64,000 nucleotides of DNA from Mucilaginibacter sp. PAMC 26640 (GCA_001596135.1 CP014773.1:868001-932000), one strand, 5' to 3'. Counted from the stretch's first letter, positions 45,503-53,934 are shown. Notes: generated by a model from the letters alone, not told the origin. Program-made: numbers and translations.

Positions 45503-47257
45503 TTACGCCTCTACCGCAAACTTTTCGCCGATCTGCTGCCTCCACATGGCATAGTATAGTCCTTTCTGGTCTATCAGGTCAAGGTGCTTGCCCGATTCGA
45601 TGATGTGGCCTTTCTCCAGCACAAAAATCCGATCAGCATGCATAATGGTTGATAAACGGTGGGCAATCAGAATAGTGATCCGGTCGTTTAGTACCGATAC
45701 ATCACGAATGGTTGCGGTGATCTCTTCTTCGGTAATTGAATCCAGTGACGATGTGGCTTCATCAAACACCAGTATATCCGGTTTACGTAATAACGCGCGC
45801 GCTATAGAGAGGCGCTGTTTCTCACCGCCTGATACTTTCACCCCACCTTCACCAATCACGGTATCCAGCCCCCTATCTGCACGGGCCAGCAAAGTTTGGC
45901 ATGCCGCGCGTTGCAGAACGCTCATGCACTCCGCGTCAGTTGCCTCGGGGCGTACAAATAACAAATTTTCACGAATAGTTCCCGAAAACAGTTGAGTGTC
46001 CTGGGTTACAAAACCGATCTTCTCCCTTAGCTGATCGAGATCAATCTCATTGCTTGGGATTTCGTTATACAAAACGCCCCCCTCGTAAGGCTGATAAAGC
46101 CCCACCAGCAATTTAACAAGTGTACTTTTACCAGATCCTGAAGGACCAACAAAGGCTATCGTTTGCCCGCTGCTGGTTTCAAAGCTAATATGGTTAAGTG
46201 CATTACGGTTAGCAGTAAGATGTTTAAAGCTTACATCATTAAAAGTCAGCGTATCCACTTTTGCAAGTAATACAGGCTTCTCCGGTTTCCTATCAATAGG
46301 AATACTCAGGATACGGCTAAAGTTAGCAAGTGACACTTCCGCCTCGCGCCATGATAAAATTACATTACCGAGCTCCTGTAAGGGATTAAAAAGGAAAAAC
46401 GAATAAAAAAGCAGACTTAAATATTGGCCGGGAGAGATAGTTTTTTCGAAGATGAGTAAAAGTAGCACGACAACCATGCTGCTCCGTACCAGGTTTACGG
46501 TAGTGCCCTGTACAAAGCTCATGCTGCGTACATATTTCACTTTCTTAAGCTCCAGATCAAGGATCTTGTAAGTGGTGTTATTTAACCTTTGTATTTCTTG
46601 CTTGGCCAGGCCAAGGCTCTTTACCAGTTCAATGTTACGCAGCGATTCTGTTGTAGAACCGGCAAGTGCAGTGGTCTCGCCTACTATCTTTTTCTGAATC
46701 ACCTTTATTTTCTGGCTCAACACCATACTAACAATCGCAATAATAGGTATAGCCGCCAAATAAACCAGTGTTACTTTATAACTGATGCTTAAAGAGTAAA
46801 AAATAACAAATATCATCCCCGTAAGGCTAACAAACAGGATCCCGATAAAAGAGGTGATGAACTTTTCGCAATCCAAGCGCACTTTTTGTAAGATGCCTAA
46901 TGTTTCGCCGCTGCGTTGATCTTCAAAAACCTGGTAAGGAAGTTCAAGCGAGTGTTTTAAACCATCGGCATACATTTTTGCACCAACTTTTTGTGTAATG
47001 ATGCTGGTAAAATAATCCTGAAAGTTTTTAGCAATGCGGGATACCATGGCCACACCAATTGCAGCACTAACCAATTTCAATGCGGCCATCAAATAATCAT
47101 GATATTGATAATGATCGCGGTTACCAATCACCTCATCAAGAATTCGACCGCTTATATATGGATCTAGCAAGGAAAAACCAATGTTCAGACCTGCGAGAAC
47201 GAGTGCCAACACCACCGTTAATCGGTAGTTTTGGAGATAATTTAAGAGTATTTTCAT
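45503..47257 (-). CDS. ABC exporter, fused membrane and ATP-binding domains
   Basis: 584 residues, half-size exporter that works as a dimer. Six membrane helices in about 10-310, then the nucleotide-binding domain: Walker A GPSGSGKST, signature VSGGEKQRLSIARALL, Walker B ILVFDEATSSLD and the H-loop His in LIAHRLST. I start at the ATG at 47257; an upstream in-frame TTG (47269) is less likely. The substrate (lipid, drug or peptide) is not visible. A hairpin with a T tract lies just before the start. Confidence 0.94.
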   Translation of the reverse strand: MKILLNYLQNYRLTVVLALVLAGLNIGFSLLDPYISGRILDEVIGNRDHYQYHDYLMAALKLVSAAIGVAMVSRIAKNFQDYFTSIITQKVGAKMYADGLKHSLELPYQVFEDQRSGETLGILQKVRLDCEKFITSFIGILFVSLTGMIFVIFYSLSISYKVTLVYLAAIPIIAIVSMVLSQKIKVIQKKIVGETTALAGSTTESLRNIELVKSLGLAKQEIQRLNNTTYKILDLELKKVKYVRSMSFVQGTTVNLVRSSMVVVLLLLIFEKTISPGQYLSLLFYSFFLFNPLQELGNVILSWREAEVSLANFSRILSIPIDRKPEKPVLLAKVDTLTFNDVSFKHLTANRNALNHISFETSSGQTIAFVGPSGSGKSTLVKLLVGLYQPYEGGVLYNEIPSNEIDLDQLREKIGFVTQDTQLFSGTIRENLLFVRPEATDAECMSVLQRAACQTLLARADRGLDTVIGEGGVKVSGGEKQRLSIARALLRKPDILVFDEATSSLDSITEEEITATIRDVSVLNDRITILIAHRLSTIMHADRIFVLEKGHIIESGKHLDLIDQKGLYYAMWRQQIGEKFAVEA

Positions 47258-47270
47258 GTTTCGACGCAAA

Positions 47271-47308
47271 AATAAAAAAAGGGAATGGCTAAGAAGCTCA
47301 TTCCCTTT
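47271..47308 (-). terminator. terminator-like hairpin immediately before the ABC exporter start
   Basis: On the minus strand AAAGGGAATG (47299-47308) and CATTCCCTTT (47278-47287) pair over 10 bp and are followed by a T tract (47271-47277), 14 nt before the ATG at 47257. It may be a second terminator for frr or an attenuator for the exporter. Confidence 0.65.
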
Positions 47309-47475
47309 AATTTGACAATAGCGTTAATGTTGACCTACACCAGGGCAAGCTATCAATTAAAAATAGTAAATACTGACATCCAGTAATTGGAATACTAGCG
47401 TTTAAGCCCCGTAACTACTATATCTATCTTGGCCCCAAATCCGAGTTGTCGCCAAAATTTAAAAAGTATTTTTCA

Positions 47476-47511
47476 CAAAAAAAGAGGGAACTAATTCAAC
47501 TAGTCCCCTCT
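47476..47511 (-). terminator. intrinsic terminator after frr
   Basis: On the minus strand AGAGGGGACT (47502-47511) pairs with AGTTCCCTCT (47483-47492), with one mismatch, followed by seven T. It lies 21 nt after the frr stop. Confidence 0.8.
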
Positions 47512-47531
47512 CTAACAAATTGTTTAGTAAC

Positions 47532-48095
47532 CTAAACTGTCATAATATCTTTTTCTTTTAAATCTGATAACTGGTCTACTTTGATGATGTAAGCATCTGT
47601 CAGTTTTTGCACTTCTCCCTCCCCAACTTTTATCTCATCTTCAGAAACACCTTCTGTTTTCAATTTTTTGATCTTCTCATTAGCATCCTTGCGAATATTG
47701 CGAACAGCAATTTTGCCGGTTTCTGCTTCGCCCTTTGCTTTTTTCACAAGATCGCGACGGCGCTCTTCTGTAAGTGGGGGTACGTTAATGCGGATGATGA
47801 CACCATCATTCTGTGGATTTACACCCAGGTTAGCTTCTTTTATAGCCTTTTCGATAAGCGGCAGAAGATTTTTCTCCCATGGCTGCACAACAATTGTGCG
47901 GGCATCCGGTGTATTTATACTACCTACCTGGCTTAAAGCAGTAGGTGTTCCGTAATAATCAACGGTAATGTCATCCAGCATACTTGGATTAGCCTTACCT
48001 GCGCGGATCTTTGATAATTCACTATCTGCGTGCGCAATGGCCTTATCCATTAAAGCCTTTGCATCATTTACTTGTTTTTTAATGAGTTCGCTCAT
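47532..48095 (-). CDS. frr: ribosome recycling factor
   Basis: 187 residues; with EF-G splits the post-termination ribosome. Three-helix-bundle pattern: DSELSKIRAGKANPSMLDDI, VDYYGTPTALSQVGSINTPD, RTIVVQPWEKNLLPLIEKAI, and VPPLTEERRRDLVKKAKGEA. Full length. It is on the opposite strand to pyrH, usually its partner. A TATTTTTG box (forward 48112-48119) lies 17 nt before the ATG. Confidence 0.97.
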   Translation of the reverse strand: MSELIKKQVNDAKALMDKAIAHADSELSKIRAGKANPSMLDDITVDYYGTPTALSQVGSINTPDARTIVVQPWEKNLLPLIEKAIKEANLGVNPQNDGVIIRINVPPLTEERRRDLVKKAKGEAETGKIAVRNIRKDANEKIKKLKTEGVSEDEIKVGEGEVQKLTDAYIIKVDQLSDLKEKDIMTV

Positions 48096-48111
48096 CGTTT
48101 AAGATTTTTGA

Positions 48112-48119
48112 CAAAAATA
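48112..48119 (-). promoter_or_regulatory. candidate -7 element of frr
   Basis: Read on the minus strand, TATTTTTG ends 17 nt before the frr ATG, the same box and spacing as in pyrH. No good -33 element was seen. Confidence 0.4.
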
Positions 48120-48176
48120 ACAAAAAGTATCAAAGCCCATAATTAACCTTGATTACACTTTGGCACAGTTAACTAT

Positions 48177-48520
48177 CTATTTATTAAATTTATTTTTCAC
48201 AAGCATCCACACCCCTCCGTGCTTTTGCGACACGAGTTGATCTACCGGGTATCTCATCGCCTTGCATTTGGCAATCACATCGTCATCAATTTTAATACTG
48301 ATAATTAGCATCCGGCACAAAATAAACAGAATTTTAGGATTGGGCGGCCTGCCAATACATAGTAATAATTGTTGGCCAGGTCAATTAACAGGTGATCTAC
48401 CTTAAACGGCCGCACGAACTGAGCTTTCATCTCAGCATTATTGCTACCCTCTACCTGGAAAGTTTGGAATTTACAGTTGTAAGAATATCGCGCCGCTATA
48501 CTTTGGAGAGCGACTAGCAA
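48177..48520 (-). pseudogene. possible degraded gene: two overlapping minus-strand frames
   Basis: A frame from a TTG at 48520 (71 codons, containing VEGSNNAEMKAQFVRPFKVD and HLLIDLANNYYYVLAGRP) ends in TAA at 48305. A second frame begins at the ATG at 48311, overlaps its stop, and runs 44 codons to 48177 (SIKIDDDVIAKCKAMRYPVD). Both read like protein, the first lacks a proper start, and the frame changes at the overlap, so this may be one frameshifted and truncated gene. No family was recognised. Confidence 0.35.
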
Positions 48521-48601
48521 AATTTAAACTTCTTCTAAAGGAGTTTGGAAAAAGCGATAACGAAAAAAATCACGCTACCTGGTTGATGAAAGCGTGCAAA
48601 C

Positions 48602-48650
48602 AAAAATTTCAGCAAGCCACCGGTTGAAACGATGCCTTGCTGAAAAATTT
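48602..48650 (-). terminator. intrinsic terminator after the RRM gene
   Basis: TTCAGCAAG (minus-strand copy of 48636-48644) pairs with CTTGCTGAA (48608-48616) over 9 bp and is followed by ATTTTTG on the minus strand. It ends the RNA-binding-protein transcript. Confidence 0.7.
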
Positions 48651-48656
48651 AAAGAA

Positions 48657-49067
48657 CTACCAACGGCTACCGCCGCCGCCGCCACCGCGGTTATTATCTT
48701 TTGAGTAGCCGCCACCGCCGCCACCTCTGCTGTCTCTTGAGTAGCCACCGCCGCCACCACCGCCACTGCGGTTGCCGCCACCGTAACCGCCGCCGCCGCC
48801 ACCGCTGCTTCTGCGATCACCTGGCTTTTTGTCTTCAGCCTGGCTAACCGCAATTGAACGGCCGCTAACTTCAGAACCATTCAGACCTGAAATTGCTTTT
48901 TGAGCAGCTTCATCGTCAGACATTTCAACAAATCCGAAACCTTTGCTTCTGCCGGATTCTCTGTCAATAATAATTTTCACGGTGGTAACTTCACCATAAG
49001 CTTCAAAAAGCTCTTTCAAATCTGCTTCCTCTAATGAGTAAGGAAGGCTTCCTACGAATATGTTCAT
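48657..49067 (-). CDS. RRM-domain RNA-binding protein with glycine-rich tail
   Basis: 136 residues. One RNA recognition motif (about 1-78) with RNP2 IFVGSLPYS near the start and RNP1 KGFGFVEM near 43, then a Gly/Arg/Ser/Tyr tail (GGGGGGYGGGNRSGGGG) as in cyanobacterial and plant cold-induced RNA-binding proteins. It probably acts as an RNA chaperone; the tail may favour condensation or RNA binding. The ATG at 49067 is preferred to an adjacent TTG. A TATATTTG box lies about 57 nt upstream. Confidence 0.95.
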   Translation of the reverse strand: MNIFVGSLPYSLEEADLKELFEAYGEVTTVKIIIDRESGRSKGFGFVEMSDDEAAQKAISGLNGSEVSGRSIAVSQAEDKKPGDRRSSGGGGGGYGGGNRSGGGGGGGYSRDSRGGGGGGYSKDNNRGGGGGGSRW

Positions 49068-49123
49068 CAAAAAATTAGTTTAGTAATGATCAGTTTTTCT
49101 TGCTGTCATTTTATTGTTTACAC

Positions 49124-49131
49124 CAAATATA
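49124..49131 (-). promoter_or_regulatory. candidate -7 element of the RRM gene
   Basis: TATATTTG on the minus strand (forward CAAATATA) matches TAnnTTTG. The nearest TTG-type -33 is about 21 nt further out. The leader would be about 50 nt. Confidence 0.4.
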
Positions 49132-49213
49132 GAATAGATATTAATCACTTGTACAATAATTTATCAAACTATCTTCTTTATTTTTACAAATAGGTGCTTT
49201 TTAGGGCGTTTTG

Positions 49214-49666
49214 TTACAAAATCGTACTTATTTGATACGCTTTACCGTTCAAGTTAAATTCCTCCCCTGCTTTTTTACCCTTTAATTGAACACCTATTGG
49301 AGATGCAGGCGAAACAGCGATATACTTTTTGCCATCCAATGTTAACACACCTGCGCTTATGGCTACGTAAAACTCTCCGTTATTGGTAGTTACGAGGCTG
49401 CCGATTTCAACAGCTGTCGAAGTTCCTTTGAAACTTATCTGATTTAACGCAACCATCAGTTTGTTGGCTTCGTTTAATTGCCCCAGGTTTCGGTTGGTTT
49501 CCTGCTGTGCCATTTCCCGGCCGGTTTCATACTTATCACCGGCACTACTCTTCGTATCGCTGTTGGCAGATTGTTGTGCTTCGGCAATTGCCTGCTCTGC
49601 AGCATGCATCCTCCCCTGTACATATTCCACACACAACCGATGCAGCTCTTCCTTTATATCACTCAT
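49214..49666 (-). CDS. GreA/GreB-like transcription elongation factor homologue
   Basis: 150 residues. The N-terminal half is a coiled coil (VQGRMHAAEQAIAEAQQSAN; REMAQQETNRNLGQLNEANK); the C-terminal half is a small beta domain (VEIGSLVTTNNGEFYVAISA; AVSPASPIGVQLKGKKAGEE) with the SPASPIG motif of the GreA C-terminal domain. Proteins of this type in Bacteroidota databases are, as I recall, often mislabelled 3-oxoacyl-ACP synthase, which the sequence does not support. A hairpin with a T-rich tail lies in its leader. Confidence 0.8.
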   Translation of the reverse strand: MSDIKEELHRLCVEYVQGRMHAAEQAIAEAQQSANSDTKSSAGDKYETGREMAQQETNRNLGQLNEANKLMVALNQISFKGTSTAVEIGSLVTTNNGEFYVAISAGVLTLDGKKYIAVSPASPIGVQLKGKKAGEEFNLNGKAYQISTIL

Positions 49667-49716
49667 TAATTACAAAAAACGAATATGGCTAAAATGCTTC
49701 ACAAACAGATAGCTCC

Positions 49717-49756
49717 AAAAAATAAAAGTCCCGGAGCACTCGCTGCCCGGGACTTT
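49717..49756 (-). promoter_or_regulatory. leader hairpin with T-rich tail (possible attenuator) before the GreA-like gene
   Basis: AAAGTCCCGG (minus-strand copy of 49747-49756) and CCGGGACTTT (49725-49734) form a perfect 10-bp stem on the minus strand, followed by TATTTTTT, about 50 nt before the ATG at 49666. No minus-strand gene lies upstream within 800 nt, so it does not close another transcript. Confidence 0.6.
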
Positions 49757-49953
49757 CAACCTAAACCTTATCACAATTGTAAGTGCGATTGCACTTATGC
49801 ATTTATTAACGACCACAATTGTCAATTTGGTATAATTACCTTTTTCAATATTACCTCCGGATGATGTTAATAAACTAAGTTCTCCAAAAAAAACGAATCG
49901 GCTGTTACATTTCGTAAAGAACCCCCGTATTGGGTTAACATATCTTTCGCAAT

Positions 49954-50064
49954 ATGACGCCTCACTTCAAACACACTTACTTTAAAGGCTACCCATACAC
50001 GCTTTTATTGTTGTCGATACTACTGCTATTGATTGGCCTTTTTGCTGTTATTCCGTTTAGATAG
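49954..50064 (+). CDS. possible 36-residue membrane peptide
   Basis: ATG 49954 to TAG 50062-50064. The peptide starts MTPHFKHTYFKGYPYTLLLL and contains one long hydrophobic helix ending VIPFR, as expected for a small single-span membrane protein. Another small membrane protein is encoded 110 nt downstream on the same strand. No homologue recognised. Confidence 0.4.
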   Translation: MTPHFKHTYFKGYPYTLLLLSILLLLIGLFAVIPFR

Positions 50065-50174
50065 GGGTAAGCCCGGCAAACAAGCATTTAGCTGTTGCAT
50101 TTGTAAAACAAATCGCAGCACGATGGGTTAATAAGTTTACATTTTAAACTTAAACATTTAAACAGCTAAAAACC

Positions 50175-50360
50175 ATGAACTTAAAAAGAACTTTCGGCAC
50201 AGTGCTTACCGTATTAGGTATTATAGGATTAATTTGGACCGGTATTCAAGTGATAAACCACACAGGAAGTGTTACTACTCAAATTGTGGTTGGGATCATT
50301 TCTATAATTTTCTTTTCTACCGGTATTAGCCTGGTAAGGAATACTAAAGACGAGGCTTAA
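50175..50360 (+). CDS. small two-span membrane protein
   Basis: 61 residues: basic start MNLKRTFG, one hydrophobic helix (TVLTVLGIIGLIWTGIQVI), a short loop with HTGSVTT, a second helix (IVVGIISIIFFSTGISLV) and a charged end. Typical of small Bacteroidota membrane proteins of unknown role. Its stop overlaps that of the convergent CapA-like gene. Confidence 0.75.
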   Translation: MNLKRTFGTVLTVLGIIGLIWTGIQVINHTGSVTTQIVVGIISIIFFSTGISLVRNTKDEA

Positions 50361-51481
50361 TTTACGTTTACTGCCGTTATTGCACCAAGTGGTGAAATTG
50401 AAAGCCCCGGATTTTCTAAGTCAGTCTCCGTTAATTCCTTTATGCGTAAAGCTGCTTTATTGAGTGTATCTAATACTAATCCGTTATCGTGCGATTGTTT
50501 ATACGATATAATCTGGCCACTTAAAAACTGGCCATTTTTGTTTATTTTCATTTTAAGCATAGGCGCTAGTCCGCACACTCCTGCCACACTAACACTCCGG
50601 TAGGTGCAAAAATTACCGAGGCTATAAGCTATCAGGCGGTTTTTGTACAACTCCATCCCCCGGCTTACATGGGGGCCATTACCCAGCACTACGTCGGCGC
50701 CTGCATCTACTACCGTATGTGAAAACAATTTTACATTTCCCCGTCGTTCGCCATTAAAAGATTCATCAGCTAACGGTACATGTTCAAATCCTATACCTTC
50801 ACCACCGCCATGAAACGATACCACTACAACATCGCATTGCGCTTTTAATGCGGCAACTATAGAGGCCGCACCTTTTAAATCAAGCAAGGATACGGTTTGG
50901 CTATTGGGAGAAAATGCACAAAACCCATATTTAATACCCTTGTTAACAAATATTTTTGCAGGATAGGTTTTCAATCCCGCATAATTAATACCCAGGCTAT
51001 CCAGCAACTGCATGGTATTGCTACGGCCCTTTACGCCAAAATCGTTACTATGATTATTTGCTAAACTTAAAATATTGAAGCCGGCTTTTTTCAAAATGCC
51101 GCCATAACTTTCCGGCATTTTAAACAAGTAGGGTTTGCTGCGAAACTTCAACTTTCTGGCAACAGGGGCGCCGGTATTAAGCAGCACACCTTCGAGATTG
51201 CCAAAAGTTATATCTGCGCTGCGCAAATTTTCTGATGCAGACCTGAAACTGTTTATACCGCTATGGGGCGGTAAAAATGAACTATCCGGGTAAGCGGTAC
51301 CCAGCATTATGTCGCCCACTGCAACTATGCTGATAATTGTATCAGCCGGCAAGTTCACCTTTGCATCTTGCGCATGTTTAACAGCCTTATTTGTAACCGC
51401 CTTCTGCACGCCACTATTAATACAGCCGGTAAATACCAGGCAGCTAAATGCGCAGACGATGTAGATCGTTCCGGTTTTCAT
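50357..51481 (-). CDS. CapA family (poly-gamma-glutamate capsule-type) metallophosphatase-like lipoprotein
   Basis: 374 residues from the ATG at 51481. Lipoprotein signal ending FTGC. CapA domain: VAVGDIMLGTAYPDSS, FGNLEGVLLNTG, LANNHSNDFG, VVVSFHGGGE, VLGNGPHVSRGMEL and IAYSLGNFC, the metal-binding set of the calcineurin-like superfamily. CapA helps export poly-gamma-glutamate in Bacillus; no capB or capC is nearby, so another role is likely. It follows the NlpC/P60 gene after a terminator-like hairpin. Confidence 0.9.
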   Translation of the reverse strand: MKTGTIYIVCAFSCLVFTGCINSGVQKAVTNKAVKHAQDAKVNLPADTIISIVAVGDIMLGTAYPDSSFLPPHSGINSFRSASENLRSADITFGNLEGVLLNTGAPVARKLKFRSKPYLFKMPESYGGILKKAGFNILSLANNHSNDFGVKGRSNTMQLLDSLGINYAGLKTYPAKIFVNKGIKYGFCAFSPNSQTVSLLDLKGAASIVAALKAQCDVVVVSFHGGGEGIGFEHVPLADESFNGERRGNVKLFSHTVVDAGADVVLGNGPHVSRGMELYKNRLIAYSLGNFCTYRSVSVAGVCGLAPMLKMKINKNGQFLSGQIISYKQSHDNGLVLDTLNKAALRIKELTETDLENPGLSISPLGAITAVNVN

Positions 51482-51485
51482 GGGC

Positions 51486-51517
51486 AAAAAAAATCCCCCC
51501 ATATTAGGATGGAGGGA
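51486..51517 (-). terminator. terminator-like hairpin directly before the CapA-like start
   Basis: On the minus strand TCCCTCCAT (51509-51517) pairs with ATGGGGGGA (51494-51502) over 9 bp with one G-U pair, followed by eight T and then GCCCATG: the ATG at 51481 is only 4 nt after the T tract. It either ends the NlpC/P60 transcript or attenuates the CapA-like gene. Confidence 0.75.
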
Positions 51518-51545
51518 ATAGAGAAATATAATAATTTAGGTTTAA

Positions 51546-52124
51546 TCAATTTGCCTCTTTGTCGGTATTTGCGGTACTATTTGCCAATTCACTTTTAAAA
51601 GATTCCAGCATACGGCCACCTTTATAAAAATAGCGGCTGTAATAAGCATCATCCAGGCTGCTGATAGCAACACCACGGGATGAAGCGTGCGCAAACCTGT
51701 TATTACCCAGGTATATCCCAATGTGCGAAATACTGCGGCTGTGTATTTTAAAGAAAACTAAATCGCCTTCTTTTAAATCATCTTTACCAACCGGGTTAAC
51801 CATGCTAAAAATATCACGTGAATTGCGCAAAATATTTAAATGGAAAACATCACTATACAATTGTTTAGTAAAGGCAGAGCAGTCAATACCATTTCTAGAA
51901 CTTCCGCCAAATCGGTACGGAGTACCAATCCAATCATGTACAAAATTAAAAAGCTTCATGTTTGAAGTTGCTGATAACGCTACTCCCATAATTTGAGAAA
52001 GGTAATCCTTCGCTAAGCTTTCTTGATCATCTGCTTCAACTGCGGGGGTTGGAACACTTTTTGTTTGAGCCTGAGCGGCTAAAACGCTCATAAATAGTGC
52101 AATAGCAAGTGCGATTTTCTTCAT
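51546..52124 (-). CDS. exported NlpC/P60 (C40) cysteine peptidase
   Basis: 192 residues with a signal peptide (KKIALAIALFMSVLAAQAQT). Catalytic triad: Cys82 in NGIDCSAF, His134 in SISHIGIYLG and His146 in FAHASS. Such enzymes cut D-Glu-diamino acid bonds in peptidoglycan stem peptides, for wall growth or recycling. The single-domain form without SH3 or LysM is typical in this family. A full consensus promoter lies upstream. Confidence 0.92.
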   Translation of the reverse strand: MKKIALAIALFMSVLAAQAQTKSVPTPAVEADDQESLAKDYLSQIMGVALSATSNMKLFNFVHDWIGTPYRFGGSSRNGIDCSAFTKQLYSDVFHLNILRNSRDIFSMVNPVGKDDLKEGDLVFFKIHSRSISHIGIYLGNNRFAHASSRGVAISSLDDAYYSRYFYKGGRMLESFKSELANSTANTDKEAN

Positions 52125-52196
52125 TTAATCTTGTTAATTGTTGTAAAATGAACAACAAATGTATATTAAATTGGACGTTGTGTCTATTGTTGGATA

Positions 52197-52227
52197 CAAA
52201 TCTATATATTATTTGCAAACCACCAAA
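52197..52227 (-). promoter_or_regulatory. consensus Bacteroidota promoter of the NlpC/P60 gene
   Basis: On the minus strand TTTG (52224-52227), exactly 19 nt, then TAGATTTG (52197-52204). Full match to the phylum consensus. The expected start near 52190 gives a leader of about 65 nt. Confidence 0.8.
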
Positions 52228-52840
52228 CTAATTGTGAAATAAATTTCATGTTCGTTAGTGTAAAAAATATTAACCCTTGTTAATAAAACTATCGTCAAAG
52301 TAAACCCAAACAGCCTAATTAAATCGATAAACAAGTATTTATCAGATCATTAAAAACAAAGTTAAAAACCTGCTGACTGATTCACTATCGAGATATATTT
52401 CAAACTGCGAAACATTTTGAACCCTCATTTGCAATTTCAATTAAATGGCACTTAAAATTGAAATAATGCGAATTCTGCAAATTTCATTTTACAATACCCG
52501 ACAGGATGGTTTGCATTGGTGTATGCCGCTTAACTTGTAATTTAACGCAAGTTTAGAGCAAAAGCTGCAATACCGTACAACAAGCGCTTAAGACATGCAC
52601 GTAATACAAACAATTAGGTGATTTAAATTCGTGCTTCCCAAATCTTCACAAAACAAAAAGAATATTGAACTTGAATAATAAAATTAAGCGAAAAGATTAT
52701 TGTGGGAAATCAAGCTATTACACCTTTATAAAGGGTACATTTTACACCCTACCCAAATCATATTTTGCTTTTGGGGATTTATAGCTTGTTACCATAAAAA
52801 ACTATCCGGTTTTGTAAATAATTCTTACAACAAATTCGTT
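52228..52840. other. intergenic stretch with no gene seen
   Basis: Part of the 780-nt AT-rich gap between the divergent NlpC/P60 and pdhA genes. The two outer ends hold promoters. The middle has no coding frame, tRNA-like fold or strong hairpin that I could support. Confidence 0.5.
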
Positions 52841-52844
52841 GCAG

Positions 52845-52876
52845 TTTCGGTTATTTGCAGGATATAATTAGATTTG
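52845..52876 (+). promoter_or_regulatory. promoter of pdhA
   Basis: TTTC at 52845-52848 (one base off TTTG), 20 nt, then TAGATTTG at 52869-52876. The ATG is at 52905, leaving a leader of about 22 nt. Confidence 0.65.
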
Positions 52877-52904
52877 CACATTCTCTTAGAATTGTTTTTA
52901 ATAA

Positions 52905-53900
52905 ATGAGTTCAATCGAAATAACTAAAGACACCTACCTGATGTGGTATGAGTCTATGCTTTTAATGCGGAAATTCGAAGAAAAAACTGGTCAGTTATAT
53001 GGCCAGCAAAAGATCCGTGGATTTTGCCACCTGTACATTGGCCAGGAAGCAGTATTAGCCGGCGCTATGTCGGCTATGCGTCACGAGGATAGTATGATCA
53101 CCGCTTATCGTGATCATGCCCACGCATTAGCAAAAGGCACACATCCAAACGCTATCATGGCCGAGATGTATGGTAAAGCAACCGGATGCTCTAAAGGCAA
53201 AGGTGGCTCTATGCACATGTTTGATAAAGCCAACCATTTTTATGGCGGGCACGGCATTGTTGGCGGACAGGTACCTATGGGTGCAGGTGTAGCCTTTGCC
53301 GAAAAGTTTAAAGGTACCGATAACGTAAACATTACCTATATGGGTGATGGTGCTGTTCGCCAGGGTGCTTTAACCGAAACTTTTAATATGGCCGCATTAT
53401 GGAAACTCCCCGTAATTTTTGTTTGCGAAAACAATGGTTACGCCATGGGTACTTCTGTAGAGCGTACCACCATACAAACAGATATCTATAAATTAGGTTT
53501 ACCGTACGGTATTCCGTCATCACCAGTTGATGGTATGGACCCGGTTGCGGTACACAATGCAATGGATGAAGCCATTTCTCGTGCACGCCGCGGCGAAGGC
53601 CCTACATTCCTGGAAATGCGTACTTATCGTTTTAAAGGTCACTCTATGAGCGATCCGCAAAAATATCGCACTAAAGAGGAATTGGAAAGCTATAAAGCTA
53701 AGGACCCTATTGAGGTTGTGAAACTTGCTATCCAGAAAGAAGGTTATGCTGATGATCAATGGTTTGAAGAAATTGAAGCCAAGATAAAGGGACAGGTAGA
53801 TGAAGCAGTAAAATTTGCTGAAGAATCTCCATGGCCTGAAGCATCGGAACTTTATACCGATGTTTACGTGCAACAGGATTACCCATATATCCGCGACTAA
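52905..53900 (+). CDS. pdhA: pyruvate dehydrogenase E1 component, alpha subunit
   Basis: 331 residues; thiamine-diphosphate enzyme that decarboxylates pyruvate and passes the acetyl group to E2. Motifs: RGFCHLYIGQEAVLAGAM, SKGKGGSMHMF, the TPP motif GDGAVRQGALTETFNMAALW ending CENNGYAMGT, and the phosphorylation-loop-like RFKGHSMSDP. Forms an operon with the E2 gene. The beta subunit gene (pdhB) is not in the window. Confidence 0.96.
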   Translation: MSSIEITKDTYLMWYESMLLMRKFEEKTGQLYGQQKIRGFCHLYIGQEAVLAGAMSAMRHEDSMITAYRDHAHALAKGTHPNAIMAEMYGKATGCSKGKGGSMHMFDKANHFYGGHGIVGGQVPMGAGVAFAEKFKGTDNVNITYMGDGAVRQGALTETFNMAALWKLPVIFVCENNGYAMGTSVERTTIQTDIYKLGLPYGIPSSPVDGMDPVAVHNAMDEAISRARRGEGPTFLEMRTYRFKGHSMSDPQKYRTKEELESYKAKDPIEVVKLAIQKEGYADDQWFEEIEAKIKGQVDEAVKFAEESPWPEASELYTDVYVQQDYPYIRD

Positions 53901-53934
53901 TTATTACACCTAAAATATTAACAACAAACAGTAT

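Noticed and set aside
48575..48880. 101-codon minus-strand Ala/Val-rich frame over the RRM gene tail
   Set aside because: It is a frame-shifted reading of the glycine-rich repeat codons of the real gene.
52228..52840. Possible RNA gene in the large gap before pdhA
   Set aside because: No cloverleaf, strong hairpin with T tail, or conserved-looking GC-rich block could be seen.
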